From contig CALMYG010000022.1 in the NCBI GenBank assembly GCA_937873455.1, positions 124,001 to 188,000 of the forward strand: 64,000 nt of DNA. Direction: 5' to 3'. This document shows, in pieces, positions 1-9,405 of this stretch; within the stretch, counting starts at the first letter, position 1, and each line of letters begins with the position of its first letter. This DNA is from an uncultured Verrucomicrobiota bacterium. Its GTDB lineage: Bacteria; Verrucomicrobiota; Kiritimatiellia; CAIVKH01. The notes beneath the pieces are model-generated. The model was not told the origin of the DNA. It made no database searches and saw only the letters and a program-made list of their open reading frames with translations. A program made the position numbers and the translations under genes.

Positions 1-174
1 TATATCGACAAGGTCCAGTCACCTGATTACATTCGCACGTTCCGCGACAACCTCCGGCAATCCGAATGGTTCTCGGACCGGACGGAATTCATTTCGTTGC
101 CCACCCCCCCGGCGAATGAGTACACCCGGGAATTCACCCTCTCCGTTGTCTTGGAACAACCCATCCCATTATGA
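1..174 (+). CDS. C-terminal end of a PilM/PilN-like pilus assembly protein (partial)
   Basis: The frame is open from the first base to TGA at 172-174, giving 57 residues that end in EFTLSVVLEQPIPL. The alternating hydrophobic end and the position directly before a PilO-like gene fit the PilN-like end of the PilM-type protein (Amuc_1101 family) that precedes the PilO-like gene in Akkermansia-type pilus operons. The stop overlaps the next start as ATGA, so translation is probably coupled. Start and most of the protein lie outside the window, so the family is inferred mainly from context. Confidence 0.6.
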   Translation, partial: YIDKVQSPDYIRTFRDNLRQSEWFSDRTEFISLPTPPANEYTREFTLSVVLEQPIPL

Positions 175-1202
175 ATTTCCGAAAAAACAGTATTTTGATC
201 ATTGGGGGCGGCATAGCCGTCGTACTCTTGGCCATCGCCCTGTTTTTCCTGATTACCTATCAAAAGCAGTACCGGGAAAATCAGGCGGCCTTCAACGCCG
301 CGCGAAATCGTCTCAACAGCCTGAACCAGCGCAATCCTTTTCCATCGTCCGAGAATGTCACCCTGGCGGGTGAAAACCTTGAACGCCTCCATGACCGCCG
401 CGAGGCGTTGCAGCAGTCGTTGATGCGCGGTCAGATACGCGCGGAGCAAATCGAACCCGCGCGCTTTGCCCCCATGCTGGAGGAAACCGCCCGACGCATC
501 CGCGCCAAAGCTTCCGCCGCGTCGGTCACCCTTCCCGCCGACCCCGGATTGGGCTTTCGCGATTATGCCGCCGGCAAGCTTCCCCCGAACGACCCTAAAA
601 TTATGGAACGGCTGGTTATCCAGATTCGTGGTTTGGAAGATCTCATCGACCTCGCCATTGAAGCCAAGGTGCAATCCGTGGACACGATTGCCCGCGACGA
701 ATTTGAGATGCGTACTGCCGAAGCTGCCCCTGAAGCGCCGACCGACGTGCGTGGTCGCGGTCGAGGCGCCGCGCCCGTTCGCGGAGCGCCCATGGCCCCG
801 GTCGTCCGCCCGCTGGTTGCCGGTCTGCCCCTTCCGGAGGAAAGCGATCAATACGAGGTGGAGCGGTTCGTGATTGGTTTCACCGCTCGGGAATCTGCGG
901 TTTTTGATTTTCTGAACCGGCTTTCCAGTCGCAAAGTCAATTACGCCCTGGTGGATGTTTCCTTCGAGAATACCCGCACCGATGTCGGGCGACCGGTCGA
1001 TATGAAGGCCCGGCTGGCCGCTCTGGCCAGCGCCGCCCGCACCGCGCAACCCGCCATGCCGGGGGTCGCCGCGCCCGAAGTCCGGTTGGAAGACATCTCC
1101 CGCGAGGAACGCGTGGTGAGCGGTCGTGATTTGATTCGCGTGCGAGCCGTTGTCGATATGTACCGATTTACCGATGTCCGCGCAGGGGAGGGCACGCCAT
1201 GA
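171..1202 (+). CDS. PilO-like pilus alignment protein, Amuc_1100 family
   Basis: 343 aa. One N-terminal membrane segment (about residues 8-27, IIGGGIAVVLLAIALFFLI) is followed by a predicted coiled region (30-110) and a periplasmic alpha/beta domain with an Ala/Pro/Arg-rich insert near 190-220. This is the layout of PilO-like inner-membrane alignment proteins; in PVC bacteria the Amuc_1100 family has the same place between the PilM-like protein and an Amuc_1099-type protein. It should bridge the cytoplasmic PilM-like ring and the secretin. Both ends overlap neighbours by 4 bp (ATGA), so the start is well fixed and the genes form one operon. Family assignment rests on architecture and synteny. 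Confidence 0.75.
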   Translation: MNFRKNSILIIGGGIAVVLLAIALFFLITYQKQYRENQAAFNAARNRLNSLNQRNPFPSSENVTLAGENLERLHDRREALQQSLMRGQIRAEQIEPARFAPMLEETARRIRAKASAASVTLPADPGLGFRDYAAGKLPPNDPKIMERLVIQIRGLEDLIDLAIEAKVQSVDTIARDEFEMRTAEAAPEAPTDVRGRGRGAAPVRGAPMAPVVRPLVAGLPLPEESDQYEVERFVIGFTARESAVFDFLNRLSSRKVNYALVDVSFENTRTDVGRPVDMKARLAALASAARTAQPAMPGVAAPEVRLEDISREERVVSGRDLIRVRAVVDMYRFTDVRAGEGTP

Positions 1203-2209
1203 GTTCCGCCCGCAAACCCACCAGTTGGTTGAGTGTTAATTACGACAAGGTCGCCGTCGTCGTCGTCCTTGTCGCGTTGTTGATCAGCGCCGCGATGCTC
1301 ATGCTGCAGTTGCAAAGCGCCAGTCGCGGCATCTCCCCGCAGGATTTGGTCGCGACGCAGCCGATTGGTGTAACCGCGCTTGACATGGCGCCGCTTGACG
1401 CCTTGGCTGAGCGCATTGCCCAGCCCTACCAGATCGCCTCGGCGCAGCGCCGCATGCTGGTGGGGGATTTGCGGGTCAGCAGCATCCCGGACGGCTTGCC
1501 AATTCCTTTCGATGCCGCAGTCTGCCCCTTCACCGGTGCGAAACAACCCGCCATCATCAGCCCCGAAGAGCGCGATTCGGATGGCGACGGCATCCCCGAT
1601 GTATGGGAAATCAAGTACGGCCTGAATCCTTTTGACCCCTCGGATGCCCAACTCGACATGGACGGCGATGGATTTACCAACCTCGAAGAGTACCTCGCCG
1701 GAACCGATCCCACCAATCCTGAGGACTTCCCGCCCCCGTCCGCCAAGCTGCGCCTGCTCCAGTCGCGCCTGAATCCCTTCAAACTCTTGTTCCAGGGCAC
1801 CCAGCGCCTCCCCAACGGCGAACAAGCCTATCAGTTGAATTTGCGTTCCGGCGATCGAACCCATTTTATCCGCATGAACGAGGATGTTGAAGGGTTCACC
1901 GTCGTCGGGTATGAGGAAAAAGCGCCGGAAGGCCCGACCCTCATTCTTCGCCAGGGTGATAAAACCATGCGCATTGTACAAGGCCGCGTGCGCGACGAAC
2001 AGGCCTTCACCGCCTTGATGGTTTTTCTCGTCGATGGGAAACGATTCCGGGTCAATATCGGGGAAAGCGTTAACCTGCTTGATCAAAACTACAAAGTCGT
2101 TGACATTCGTCAAAATGCTGTCGTAATACGCGACGAAGTGTCCGGGCGGGATATTGAAATCGGCCCGATCAGCGATGAGGAACGACGAGCGCTATCCGCC
2201 GGGAATTAA
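1199..2209 (+). CDS. Amuc_1099-like pilus system protein with Ca-binding TSP3-type repeats
   Basis: 336 aa with an N-terminal membrane anchor (about residues 18-37). Residues about 122-175 carry two Asp-rich motifs, DSDGDGIPDVWE and DMDGDGFTNLEEYL, each followed by a GLNPFDP or GTDPTNP turn: the thrombospondin type-3-like calcium-binding signature common in secreted PVC proteins. The C-terminal half is beta-rich and may contact the secretin. It lies between the PilO-like gene and the secretin, the place of Amuc_1099 in Akkermansia. The PilP-like role (linking inner-membrane complex and secretin) is inferred; the Ca-binding insert suggests the contact may be calcium-stabilised. Confidence 0.7.
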   Translation: MSSARKPTSWLSVNYDKVAVVVVLVALLISAAMLMLQLQSASRGISPQDLVATQPIGVTALDMAPLDALAERIAQPYQIASAQRRMLVGDLRVSSIPDGLPIPFDAAVCPFTGAKQPAIISPEERDSDGDGIPDVWEIKYGLNPFDPSDAQLDMDGDGFTNLEEYLAGTDPTNPEDFPPPSAKLRLLQSRLNPFKLLFQGTQRLPNGEQAYQLNLRSGDRTHFIRMNEDVEGFTVVGYEEKAPEGPTLILRQGDKTMRIVQGRVRDEQAFTALMVFLVDGKRFRVNIGESVNLLDQNYKVVDIRQNAVVIRDEVSGRDIEIGPISDEERRALSAGN

Positions 2210-2284
2210 CGGCCTATGCACGATCAACGTATCAACTATCCTTGTTTTGGTTTTTCACTTAGTAACTCTATCAGGAGCAACCGC

Positions 2285-5050
2285 ATGAGACGCATCCGCA
2301 TCGCCGCAACCGCCGCCATGGTTTTTTCTATCGCATCGTTCCATGGCCTGAACGCCCAAGACATTGATTTCGACGATCTGTTAAGCGAACTGAGTTTCGG
2401 CGAATCCTTTGGCGCAACGGAAGCCCCGGCCGAGGACGCCGCACCCGCGGTAGACGTGGAACCGGCCAGCGATTGGGACGATGCTACTTTTGAGGCCGAC
2501 GCTGTTGAAGCAGATGCCCCTGAGACCTCGGTTCAGACCGATTGGGATGATGAACGCGTTGAAGATCAACCCGCTGAAGTCCAACCGACCCCGGCGCCTG
2601 CCCGTTCCGCCGCGGAGCCCAAGGCCGACGCCCCCCCCAGCCGGGCCGATGCCCGCTTGATGGCTCAACAGGAAGAAGTCCGCCGCCAGGCCCAGGAAGT
2701 CCAAGCCCGTAAGAATTTTGACGACGGTATGGCCGCCTACACCGCCGGTCGATTCGAACAAGCGGCCAAGCTGTTGGAGGACGCGAACCGCGATCTTCCC
2801 GTGCGCCCCGCCAATGAGGCCATCCGCGAGCAACTGCGTGTCACCCTCGGTGATGCTTACATGAATCTCGCCAGAGATCGTATGGACTCCGATATCACCT
2901 TCGCGCGCCGGAGCATCGATGCCTCGCTACGTATCACCCCCGAAAATCGCCGTGCGCAAGCCCTCGAAAAGCGAATCAGCGCCCGCGAAAAACGTATTGC
3001 CGAACAAGTCGCCCGTCCGCGATCCGTGACCGAACAACCCAAGTACGCCGAAAAGTATTCCCGTATTGATGATCTGCTGCGCGAAGGCCGCGATCTCTTG
3101 GATGCCCGCGAGCTCAACGATGCCGAAATGGCCTTCGAACGGGTCTTGCAGTTGGATGAATACAATATCGAAGCCATGCGCTTCCTTCGCCGGATTGAGG
3201 AAATGCGTTTTGATATTCGCACCAAGGAGCGTGAAGCAACCGTGGCGGAAATGATGGCCATGGTGCGCGATACCTGGAATCCGCCGATCCGTACCGACGT
3301 TCAATTGCCGACTACACAGCCGCAAACCCAGATTGACGCATTGACTTCCCAGCAACGGCTCCAGCGGAAGATGGAATCCATTATCATCCCGTCCATCGAA
3401 TTCCGCCAGGCGAACATTACCGATGTCGTCAACTTCCTCGTCGATGCCAGCGTGGCCGGTGACCCGGACGGGATAGGCGTAAATATCATCTTGAAGCTCG
3501 CCTCGGATGGCGGCGGCGCCTCGGCGGCCCCTGCTCCGCGTGCCGCAGCGCCGGCCGCTGATTTCGGCGGTTTTGGCTTTGGCGATGATTTTGGCGCCGG
3601 CTTCGACGAACCGGCCGCTTCGGTTCCCGGAGCTTCCTCGGTGCCCGCCATCACGCTGAATCTCCGCCGCATTACCTTGCTCGACGCCGTCAAGTACATC
3701 ACCGAAGTCGCCGATCTTCGATTCCGGCTGGAAGAAAACGTCGTGGTCATCACCCCGGCCAATGTTGTATCCGGCCGCGTGATTACCCGGATGTATCCCG
3801 TTCAACCCTCCATTCTGGACGTCATCGTCGAGCGCGGCGAGCCGGAACAAGGCACGCGCGGAACCGGTGACTTTATCGGCATGGGCACCCAGATCAGCGT
3901 GAAGCGTACGGATGTAAAGGACTTCTTTGAGCGCGCCGGTGTTCCGTTCCCGGTCGGAACTTCCATCACCTACAACCAGAGCATCAGCCAGTTGATCGTC
4001 GCCAACACGGTGGAGAATCTCGAAACCTTTGAGCGGATTTTATCCCGCTTGAACGTCATCCCGAATCAGGTCGAAATCGAAGCGCGTTTTGTTGAAGTGA
4101 ATCAGAACAATCTGGAGGAACTCGGTTTCCAGTGGTTCCTGACCGATAACTGGGAAATTGCCCAGCGCAACAGCAGCGGGGGCATGTTCCCGGCCAGCTC
4201 GGAAACCATTATTGCCAAGGCCGATCCGCAAGGGATAACCAAAGGAAATCGTTTCTTTGGTACCGATTTGACGACCGGGGCTATTGACCCGATATCGACC
4301 GTTACGCGTAGCGCAAGTCAAACGCCCCTTGGCGGTGTTATGAGCTTCGCCAGCGTATTGACGAATCCGGAATTGCAAGTGGTCATCCAAGCCCTTTCCC
4401 AGAAAGGCAATGCCGATCTCTTGTCTGCGCCCCGCGTCACCACCCGTAGCGGCGTGAACGCCCAAATCCAGGTGGTCACCGAAATTATTTATCCGACCGA
4501 GTTTGAAGTGACCGAGCCCGCTCTGCAAACATCCAATGCGAGTGAAGGGGGGAATAACTTGGTTACCCCGCCCACCGTCACCCCGGGCAGCTTCCAAACC
4601 CGGGAAACCGGTGTTATTCTGAATGTCACGCCGACGGTAGGCCCCGACGGTTACACCATCGACCTGACCTTGGCCCCGGAAGTCGCCGAACTGGTTGACT
4701 GGATTCAATACGGCTCATCGATCAGCGCGGGTGGTCAAAGCTTCACCTTCAACATTCCGCAACCGGTTTTCGCCAGCCGCAAAGTTACGACCAGTATCGT
4801 GGTGTGGGATGGTCAAACCGTGGTCATGGGCGGCTTGATTCGCGAAGACTTGGTGAAATATGAAGACAAGGTTCCGCTGCTCGGCGATATCCCGGTTCTG
4901 GGTCGGCTGTTCCGGAGCAAAGGCGAATACAGCCAGAAGAAAAACCTGTTGATTTTTGTTACCGCGCGATTGGTCGGTCCCGATGGCCGTCCGATTAACC
5001 GGGCTGATGGCATTCCGGGCGCCGACGCCGTGGATGCAACCATTCAATAA
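2285..5050 (+). CDS. Type IV pilus/type II-like secretin, Amuc_1098 family
   Basis: 921 aa. I chose ATG 2285 over the in-frame ATG at 2216 because AGGAG sits 9 nt upstream and the product then starts with a clean signal peptide (MRRIRIAATAAMVFSIASF...LNAQ). Order: signal peptide, acidic Pro/Ala-rich linker (25-140), TPR-like helices (142-330), short secretin N-terminal domain (about 367-395), Gly/Ala-rich linker (407-453), further N-domains, then the secretin pore domain (about 685-905) with the GGLIREDLVKYEDKVPLLGD and IPVLGRLFRS signatures. It forms the outer-membrane pore of the pilus. It is the last gene of the operon, 75 nt after the Amuc_1099-like gene. Confidence 0.9.
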   Translation: MRRIRIAATAAMVFSIASFHGLNAQDIDFDDLLSELSFGESFGATEAPAEDAAPAVDVEPASDWDDATFEADAVEADAPETSVQTDWDDERVEDQPAEVQPTPAPARSAAEPKADAPPSRADARLMAQQEEVRRQAQEVQARKNFDDGMAAYTAGRFEQAAKLLEDANRDLPVRPANEAIREQLRVTLGDAYMNLARDRMDSDITFARRSIDASLRITPENRRAQALEKRISAREKRIAEQVARPRSVTEQPKYAEKYSRIDDLLREGRDLLDARELNDAEMAFERVLQLDEYNIEAMRFLRRIEEMRFDIRTKEREATVAEMMAMVRDTWNPPIRTDVQLPTTQPQTQIDALTSQQRLQRKMESIIIPSIEFRQANITDVVNFLVDASVAGDPDGIGVNIILKLASDGGGASAAPAPRAAAPAADFGGFGFGDDFGAGFDEPAASVPGASSVPAITLNLRRITLLDAVKYITEVADLRFRLEENVVVITPANVVSGRVITRMYPVQPSILDVIVERGEPEQGTRGTGDFIGMGTQISVKRTDVKDFFERAGVPFPVGTSITYNQSISQLIVANTVENLETFERILSRLNVIPNQVEIEARFVEVNQNNLEELGFQWFLTDNWEIAQRNSSGGMFPASSETIIAKADPQGITKGNRFFGTDLTTGAIDPISTVTRSASQTPLGGVMSFASVLTNPELQVVIQALSQKGNADLLSAPRVTTRSGVNAQIQVVTEIIYPTEFEVTEPALQTSNASEGGNNLVTPPTVTPGSFQTRETGVILNVTPTVGPDGYTIDLTLAPEVAELVDWIQYGSSISAGGQSFTFNIPQPVFASRKVTTSIVVWDGQTVVMGGLIREDLVKYEDKVPLLGDIPVLGRLFRSKGEYSQKKNLLIFVTARLVGPDGRPINRADGIPGADAVDATIQ

Positions 5051-5231
5051 CGACCGTTAGTTGATCGCGGTTTCCGTAACGTCATCGTTGATACGGGCCG
5101 CCATTCTGTTCGGGCATTAGCGAATACGCCAGCGTGGAGTAGGGTAGCCCTTGCCGGTCCAGGCGCGGCATGGGCATCGTGCTCCGCCGTATCCGTTTCC
5201 CGGTGTTCAGGTCGGCTTCCAATCATTTTCG

Positions 5232-7322
5232 ATGCGAATTCCCTTATCATCCCTTAAGGCCTTGATACCGTGGTTGTGCAGGCTCGCCATTCTTGGCGGA
5301 CTACTAGCGGTTTATGCCGCCGGCTTGAGTATGCGCCGGTCGGTTTTGGAGGCGCAGCATGTATCCATTGGCGAGGAAATGCCGTTTACGCTGGAAAGTG
5401 CTCTGCACTTTCGACGGGTAAAGATACTCCACGACCGGGGTGTTTTGCCCGAGGTCGACACGGCTATCCAGTATCCGGAAGGCATTCGAATCCGGGAAAT
5501 CGACGCGGTCATTTCCGAACCGTTTCAGGTGGCTCTGGCCCGGCTTTTCCCGGATTCGGTGCCGTTTGCGTCCCGAATACGCTGGATTGAGGCTGGATGG
5601 TTTAGTCTCGCGATGCCGTTGCTGATGGTGGCGGTTCGGGTTTGGACCGGCTCGTGGTGGGGGGGCTTTTTTGCCGCGCTGTTGTATGCGGTCGGTCTGG
5701 CTTCGGTTTTGCGCAGCACGGGTCAGGAAATATCCCGGGAGAATTTTGCCTTGCCCTGGCTGGTGGCATCCGTTGCCGCCGCCGCCGGTTATTTACGCCC
5801 ACAACCAGGCCTTTCCCGCATGGTATGGGGTGTTCTTTTCGCCGCACTGTTCGCCATGGCGTTGATGGGCTGGGACATGATTCAGTACGTGATCGCTCTG
5901 GCGACGCTGGGTGTTTCCGCACATGTGATTGCCCACTGCGACCAGTCAGATCGTACGATCAGGGGTTTGTTCATTTGGCTCTTTGCCGCGGTGTTTCTCG
6001 TCGCCGTGCTTCATCCGTACTACCATTTCCATGGTCTTGCGTTTTCACCGTTGATGATCTGGATGGCCGGCGTGCTGGGCGGTTGGTGGTATCTCCAGCA
6101 CACCACCAACCGGGTGGCTGACCCCAGTCAAAACACCTCGGCTGTTCCTCCCAGGCGTCTGATGCTCGCCGCTATCATCGTCGGGCCGCTTGTTGTGGTC
6201 ATGCTCTTCGGTTTGACCGGCGCGTATGGCGCCTCATACGAGCACTTCGCCCAGTTGATTTTCGCAAAAATCCGTTTTCTGAACGACAAGCCCGCCGATC
6301 CCGGACTCCTGACGTTTTATCAACGCATCATGTGGGTGCCCTCGCTTCACTCCGCTACATGGGGGTTGACAACATGGCTCTTTCCGTTCATCGTTTGGGT
6401 AGTTTTACTAATCGCTCCGGTTGCCTGGTTGTCTGCCCGGAAGTCGCCCGACCCTTTATTGCGGTTCATCCTACTTTTTTTTCTGACCTCGTTGGGCGCT
6501 TACATCTTGTTGGTTCGGTTTCATGTTTTCGTGGCGTTGGCCATCGCGATGGTGGCGGGTTGGTCCTATGCGCGGGCCGGTACCCGGGCCGGAGTGGCCG
6601 GCCGGGCGGCCATGGGACTGTTGTTGGCTTTTGCCGTGATGGCCGAGGCCAATCATACCCTGCGGGAACGACATCGCATGGGCCGGCCGAATGTGTATTA
6701 CGATGAGTTGAGGGATTTAGCCTCCTGGTTGCGTGAACACGCGGCGCCGGAGCCGGTTTTGGCGAATATGGGCGTGAGTGCGTATGTAGCCGCTTATGGA
6801 AAGTGCTCCATCGCGATACATCCGAAATTTGAAGACCCTTTCATACGGCGGCGATTGGAGCGCTATGCGTCCATTATGTTCGGGGAAGACGAGCAGACCC
6901 TCAGGGACTTTATGGATGAACTTGGGATCACCCTTCTGGTGTATGCCCGGGGTGAATTTGCTGAAGAAAAACCTGAATATCAAATGCGGTACTTTGTAAA
7001 TAAAATGGACCCGCCGGATCATGTACCGGCGCGGCGCTTTGAACGCGAGGACGACTCGCTGCGTTATTTTACCCGGCTCTGGGGTAATCGGAAGTATACC
7101 GTCTACCGGGCGCTATCCGGTACCCGTGAGCAGCAGGCACGCCAACTGGCCGAGCAGGCGTGGGAAAGCCTGGAAGTCGGGCTTCTGGATGGCGCGGAAC
7201 GTTTGGCCACCGAGGCCCTGCTTGTGGACCGTCATCAAGATCGCGCCTTGCGCGTGATGCGCCACGTCGGCAGCCTGCGGGAACAAGGTTTCGCCGAACC
7301 GGCCACGGGAGGGCGACCGTGA
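5232..7322 (+). CDS. Multi-spanning membrane protein, STT3/AglB-like oligosaccharyltransferase candidate
   Basis: 696 aa from ATG 5232; an in-frame ATG at 5151 would add 27 residues ahead of the first membrane segment. About ten to twelve hydrophobic segments fill residues 10-460, followed by a soluble C-terminal domain. The first long loop contains EVDTAIQYPEG, then REIDAVISEPF and, later, SRENFALPW, the placing of acidic metal/acceptor motifs in GT-C enzymes such as STT3. The soluble part resembles the C-terminal globular domain of that family. It could glycosylate secreted or pilus proteins, using a lipid-linked sugar. I see no unmistakable WWDYG motif, so another GT-C enzyme is possible. 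GTG of coaE overlaps its stop. Confidence 0.5.
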   Translation: MRIPLSSLKALIPWLCRLAILGGLLAVYAAGLSMRRSVLEAQHVSIGEEMPFTLESALHFRRVKILHDRGVLPEVDTAIQYPEGIRIREIDAVISEPFQVALARLFPDSVPFASRIRWIEAGWFSLAMPLLMVAVRVWTGSWWGGFFAALLYAVGLASVLRSTGQEISRENFALPWLVASVAAAAGYLRPQPGLSRMVWGVLFAALFAMALMGWDMIQYVIALATLGVSAHVIAHCDQSDRTIRGLFIWLFAAVFLVAVLHPYYHFHGLAFSPLMIWMAGVLGGWWYLQHTTNRVADPSQNTSAVPPRRLMLAAIIVGPLVVVMLFGLTGAYGASYEHFAQLIFAKIRFLNDKPADPGLLTFYQRIMWVPSLHSATWGLTTWLFPFIVWVVLLIAPVAWLSARKSPDPLLRFILLFFLTSLGAYILLVRFHVFVALAIAMVAGWSYARAGTRAGVAGRAAMGLLLAFAVMAEANHTLRERHRMGRPNVYYDELRDLASWLREHAAPEPVLANMGVSAYVAAYGKCSIAIHPKFEDPFIRRRLERYASIMFGEDEQTLRDFMDELGITLLVYARGEFAEEKPEYQMRYFVNKMDPPDHVPARRFEREDDSLRYFTRLWGNRKYTVYRALSGTREQQARQLAEQAWESLEVGLLDGAERLATEALLVDRHQDRALRVMRHVGSLREQGFAEPATGGRP

Positions 7323-7924
7323 GCCGACGTTGGCTGATCGCGTTGACCGGCGGGATTGCCTGCGGCAAGTCCGAAGTCGCCGGCATGCTTGCCGCGGAGG
7401 GCGTTCCGGTTCTGGATACCGATCAGGTGGCGCGCCGCCTGTTGAGCCCGGGGCATTGGGTATTCGAAAACGTGGTGGCGGCTTTCGGCTCGGAGTACCT
7501 GGCCGAGGAGGGGGGCATTGATCGACGTCGGCTTGGCGCCTTGGTTTTTTCCAATGCCGAGGCGCGTGAACGGTTGAACGCGATCATGCATCCGGCGGTG
7601 TACGAGGAGGTATTCCGTTGGGCGGCGCAGGCGCCGGCCTCCGAGGCTGTGGTCATGATCCCTTTGTTGTACGAAACCAAACGCGAAAAAGACTTTGACC
7701 GCGTCTGGGTGGTGGCTGCGGATGAGTCCTTGATGCTGCGGCGCATGGCCGGTCGTGGCTGGACCGAGGCGGAAGCGCGCGCGCGGATCGCCGCACAAAT
7801 GTCGTTGCAGGAAAAAATAAAACGCGCCGATGTGGTGCTTTGGAACAATACGGACCTATCGGCTTTGCGGGCAGCCACCCGCGAGGCCTGGAATCAATTT
7901 CTGGCAGAAAAGGAAAAACCATGA
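7319..7924 (+). CDS. coaE: Dephospho-CoA kinase
   Basis: 201 aa, normal length for CoaE, the last step of coenzyme A synthesis (ATP-dependent 3'-phosphorylation of dephospho-CoA). The start is GTG 7319, overlapping the previous stop by 3 bp. The P-loop GGIACGKS is at residues 11-18, the substrate-binding [11 protein letters not shown] follows, and the CoA domain has the [13 protein letters not shown] helix and the [20 protein letters not shown] strand-loop typical of the family. Its stop overlaps the rho start as ATGA; a coaE-rho pair occurs in many bacteria. Confidence 0.95.
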   Translation: MSRRWLIALTGGIACGKSEVAGMLAAEGVPVLDTDQVARRLLSPGHWVFENVVAAFGSEYLAEEGGIDRRRLGALVFSNAEARERLNAIMHPAVYEEVFRWAAQAPASEAVVMIPLLYETKREKDFDRVWVVAADESLMLRRMAGRGWTEAEARARIAAQMSLQEKIKRADVVLWNNTDLSALRAATREAWNQFLAEKEKP

Positions 7925-9399
7925 ACGAAGAACAACATAACCATAAACCTCATCGCCGGGGCCGCCATACGCGCGGTCGCGGCCCACGCCGGGAACCTCA
8001 TGGCGAGCGTTTCCATCCGCCCGCCGACGAACCCTACTACGATCAACCCCCGCAAGGCGTTTCGAACGGGGAAGGCGGCCCTCCGGGCGACCAGGCCGAA
8101 GGGGAAAGCGGATCATCGAATCCTTCCCGCCCGTTGATTCCTGGCAAAAACCTCAAGTTGTTTGAGCTTCAACGCCAGACCGTGCCGGAATTGGTGGCCA
8201 TGGCCGAGGAATACGGACTCCGCGAGCTGGGCGCGCTGCGTAAACACGAATTGATCTTTGAAATTCTCAAGATCAATGCCCGCTGCCAGGGAACCATGTA
8301 CGGAAAAGGCGTTCTGGAAATCCTCCCCGACGGTTTCGGATTCCTGCGCTCGCCGCTGTACAACTACCTTGCGTGTCCCGAGGATATTTACATCTCGCCG
8401 TCCCAAATCCGGCGTTTTGCGCTGCGCACCGGGGATGCCATTGAAGGCGAGATTCGCCCGCCCAAGGAAAAAGAGCGGTTTTTCGCGATGCTCCGACTCG
8501 ATCTCATCAACGGGGTGTCCCCGGAACACGCCAAGGCGAAAATTCCGTTTGGTGACCTGACCCCGCTGTTTCCGGATCGACGGTTGGTGTTGGAGACCAC
8601 CCCGGATGAAATCTCCATGCGGGTCATGGACATTTTAACCCCGATTGGCAAGGGCCAGCGCGGGTTGATCGTCGCCCCGCCGCGAACCGGAAAAACGGTG
8701 CTCATGCAGAAAATCGCCAACAGCATTTCCGCGAATTCGCCGGAGTGTCATTTGATCGTGCTCTTGATTGATGAGCGCCCGGAAGAAGTGACGGACATGC
8801 AGCGCAACACGAAAGCTCAGGTGTTGAGCTCCACATTTGATGAACCCCCGGAGCGCCATGTTCAGGTCGCGGAAATCGTGATCGAAATGGCCAAACGCAT
8901 GGTGGAAAGCGGCAAGGATGTGGTCATCCTGCTAGACAGCATCACCCGGCTTGCCCGTGCCTACAACACCGTGCAGCCGCACAGCGGAAAGATTCTTTCC
9001 GGCGGTGTCGATGCCAACGCGTTGCACAAACCCAAGCGGTTTTTCGGCGCGGCGCGCAACATCGAGGGCGGAGGCAGTTTAACCATTCTCGCCACTGCGC
9101 TGGTGGATACCGGCAGCCGGATGGATGAAGTTATCTTTGAAGAATTCAAAGGTACCGGAAACATGGAAATCTGCCTGGATCGCCACCTGGTCGACAAACG
9201 GATTTTCCCGGCCATCAACATTGAAAAATCCGGAACCCGCAAGGAGGAAAACCTGCTGCATCCGGATGAGCTCAGCAAGGTGTGGATTCTCCGCAAGGCG
9301 TTGAACGGGGTTCCGGCGGTAGAAGCCATGGAGTTGATGATCAGCCGGCTCAAGAAGACCAAGAGCAACATTGAATTCCTCATGGCGCTGCAAGGATAA
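7921..9399 (+). CDS. rho: Transcription termination factor Rho
   Basis: 492 aa. Start ATG 7921 overlaps the coaE stop. Residues 1-75 are a disordered extension rich in Arg, His, Gly and Pro ([16 protein letters not shown]), as in several PVC and actinobacterial Rho proteins; such extensions can add RNA binding. Then come the Rho N-terminal helices (about 85-125), the cold-shock RNA-binding fold ([16 protein letters not shown]), and the RecA-like ATPase with Walker [13 protein letters not shown], Walker [17 protein letters not shown] and the Q-loop/R-loop segment around [20 protein letters not shown]. All key motifs are intact, so this is a functional hexameric RNA helicase. Confidence 0.97.
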   Translation: MNEEQHNHKPHRRGRHTRGRGPRREPHGERFHPPADEPYYDQPPQGVSNGEGGPPGDQAEGESGSSNPSRPLIPGKNLKLFELQRQTVPELVAMAEEYGLRELGALRKHELIFEILKINARCQGTMYGKGVLEILPDGFGFLRSPLYNYLACPEDIYISPSQIRRFALRTGDAIEGEIRPPKEKERFFAMLRLDLINGVSPEHAKAKIPFGDLTPLFPDRRLVLETTPDEISMRVMDILTPIGKGQRGLIVAPPRTGKTVLMQKIANSISANSPECHLIVLLIDERPEEVTDMQRNTKAQVLSSTFDEPPERHVQVAEIVIEMAKRMVESGKDVVILLDSITRLARAYNTVQPHSGKILSGGVDANALHKPKRFFGAARNIEGGGSLTILATALVDTGSRMDEVIFEEFKGTGNMEICLDRHLVDKRIFPAINIEKSGTRKEENLLHPDELSKVWILRKALNGVPAVEAMELMISRLKKTKSNIEFLMALQG

Positions 9400-9405
9400 T
9401 CGGTC

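Noticed and set aside
5151-5231. 27-residue N-terminal extension of the STT3-like protein
   Set aside because: It is hydrophilic, has no Shine-Dalgarno sequence and precedes a natural start right before the first membrane segment.
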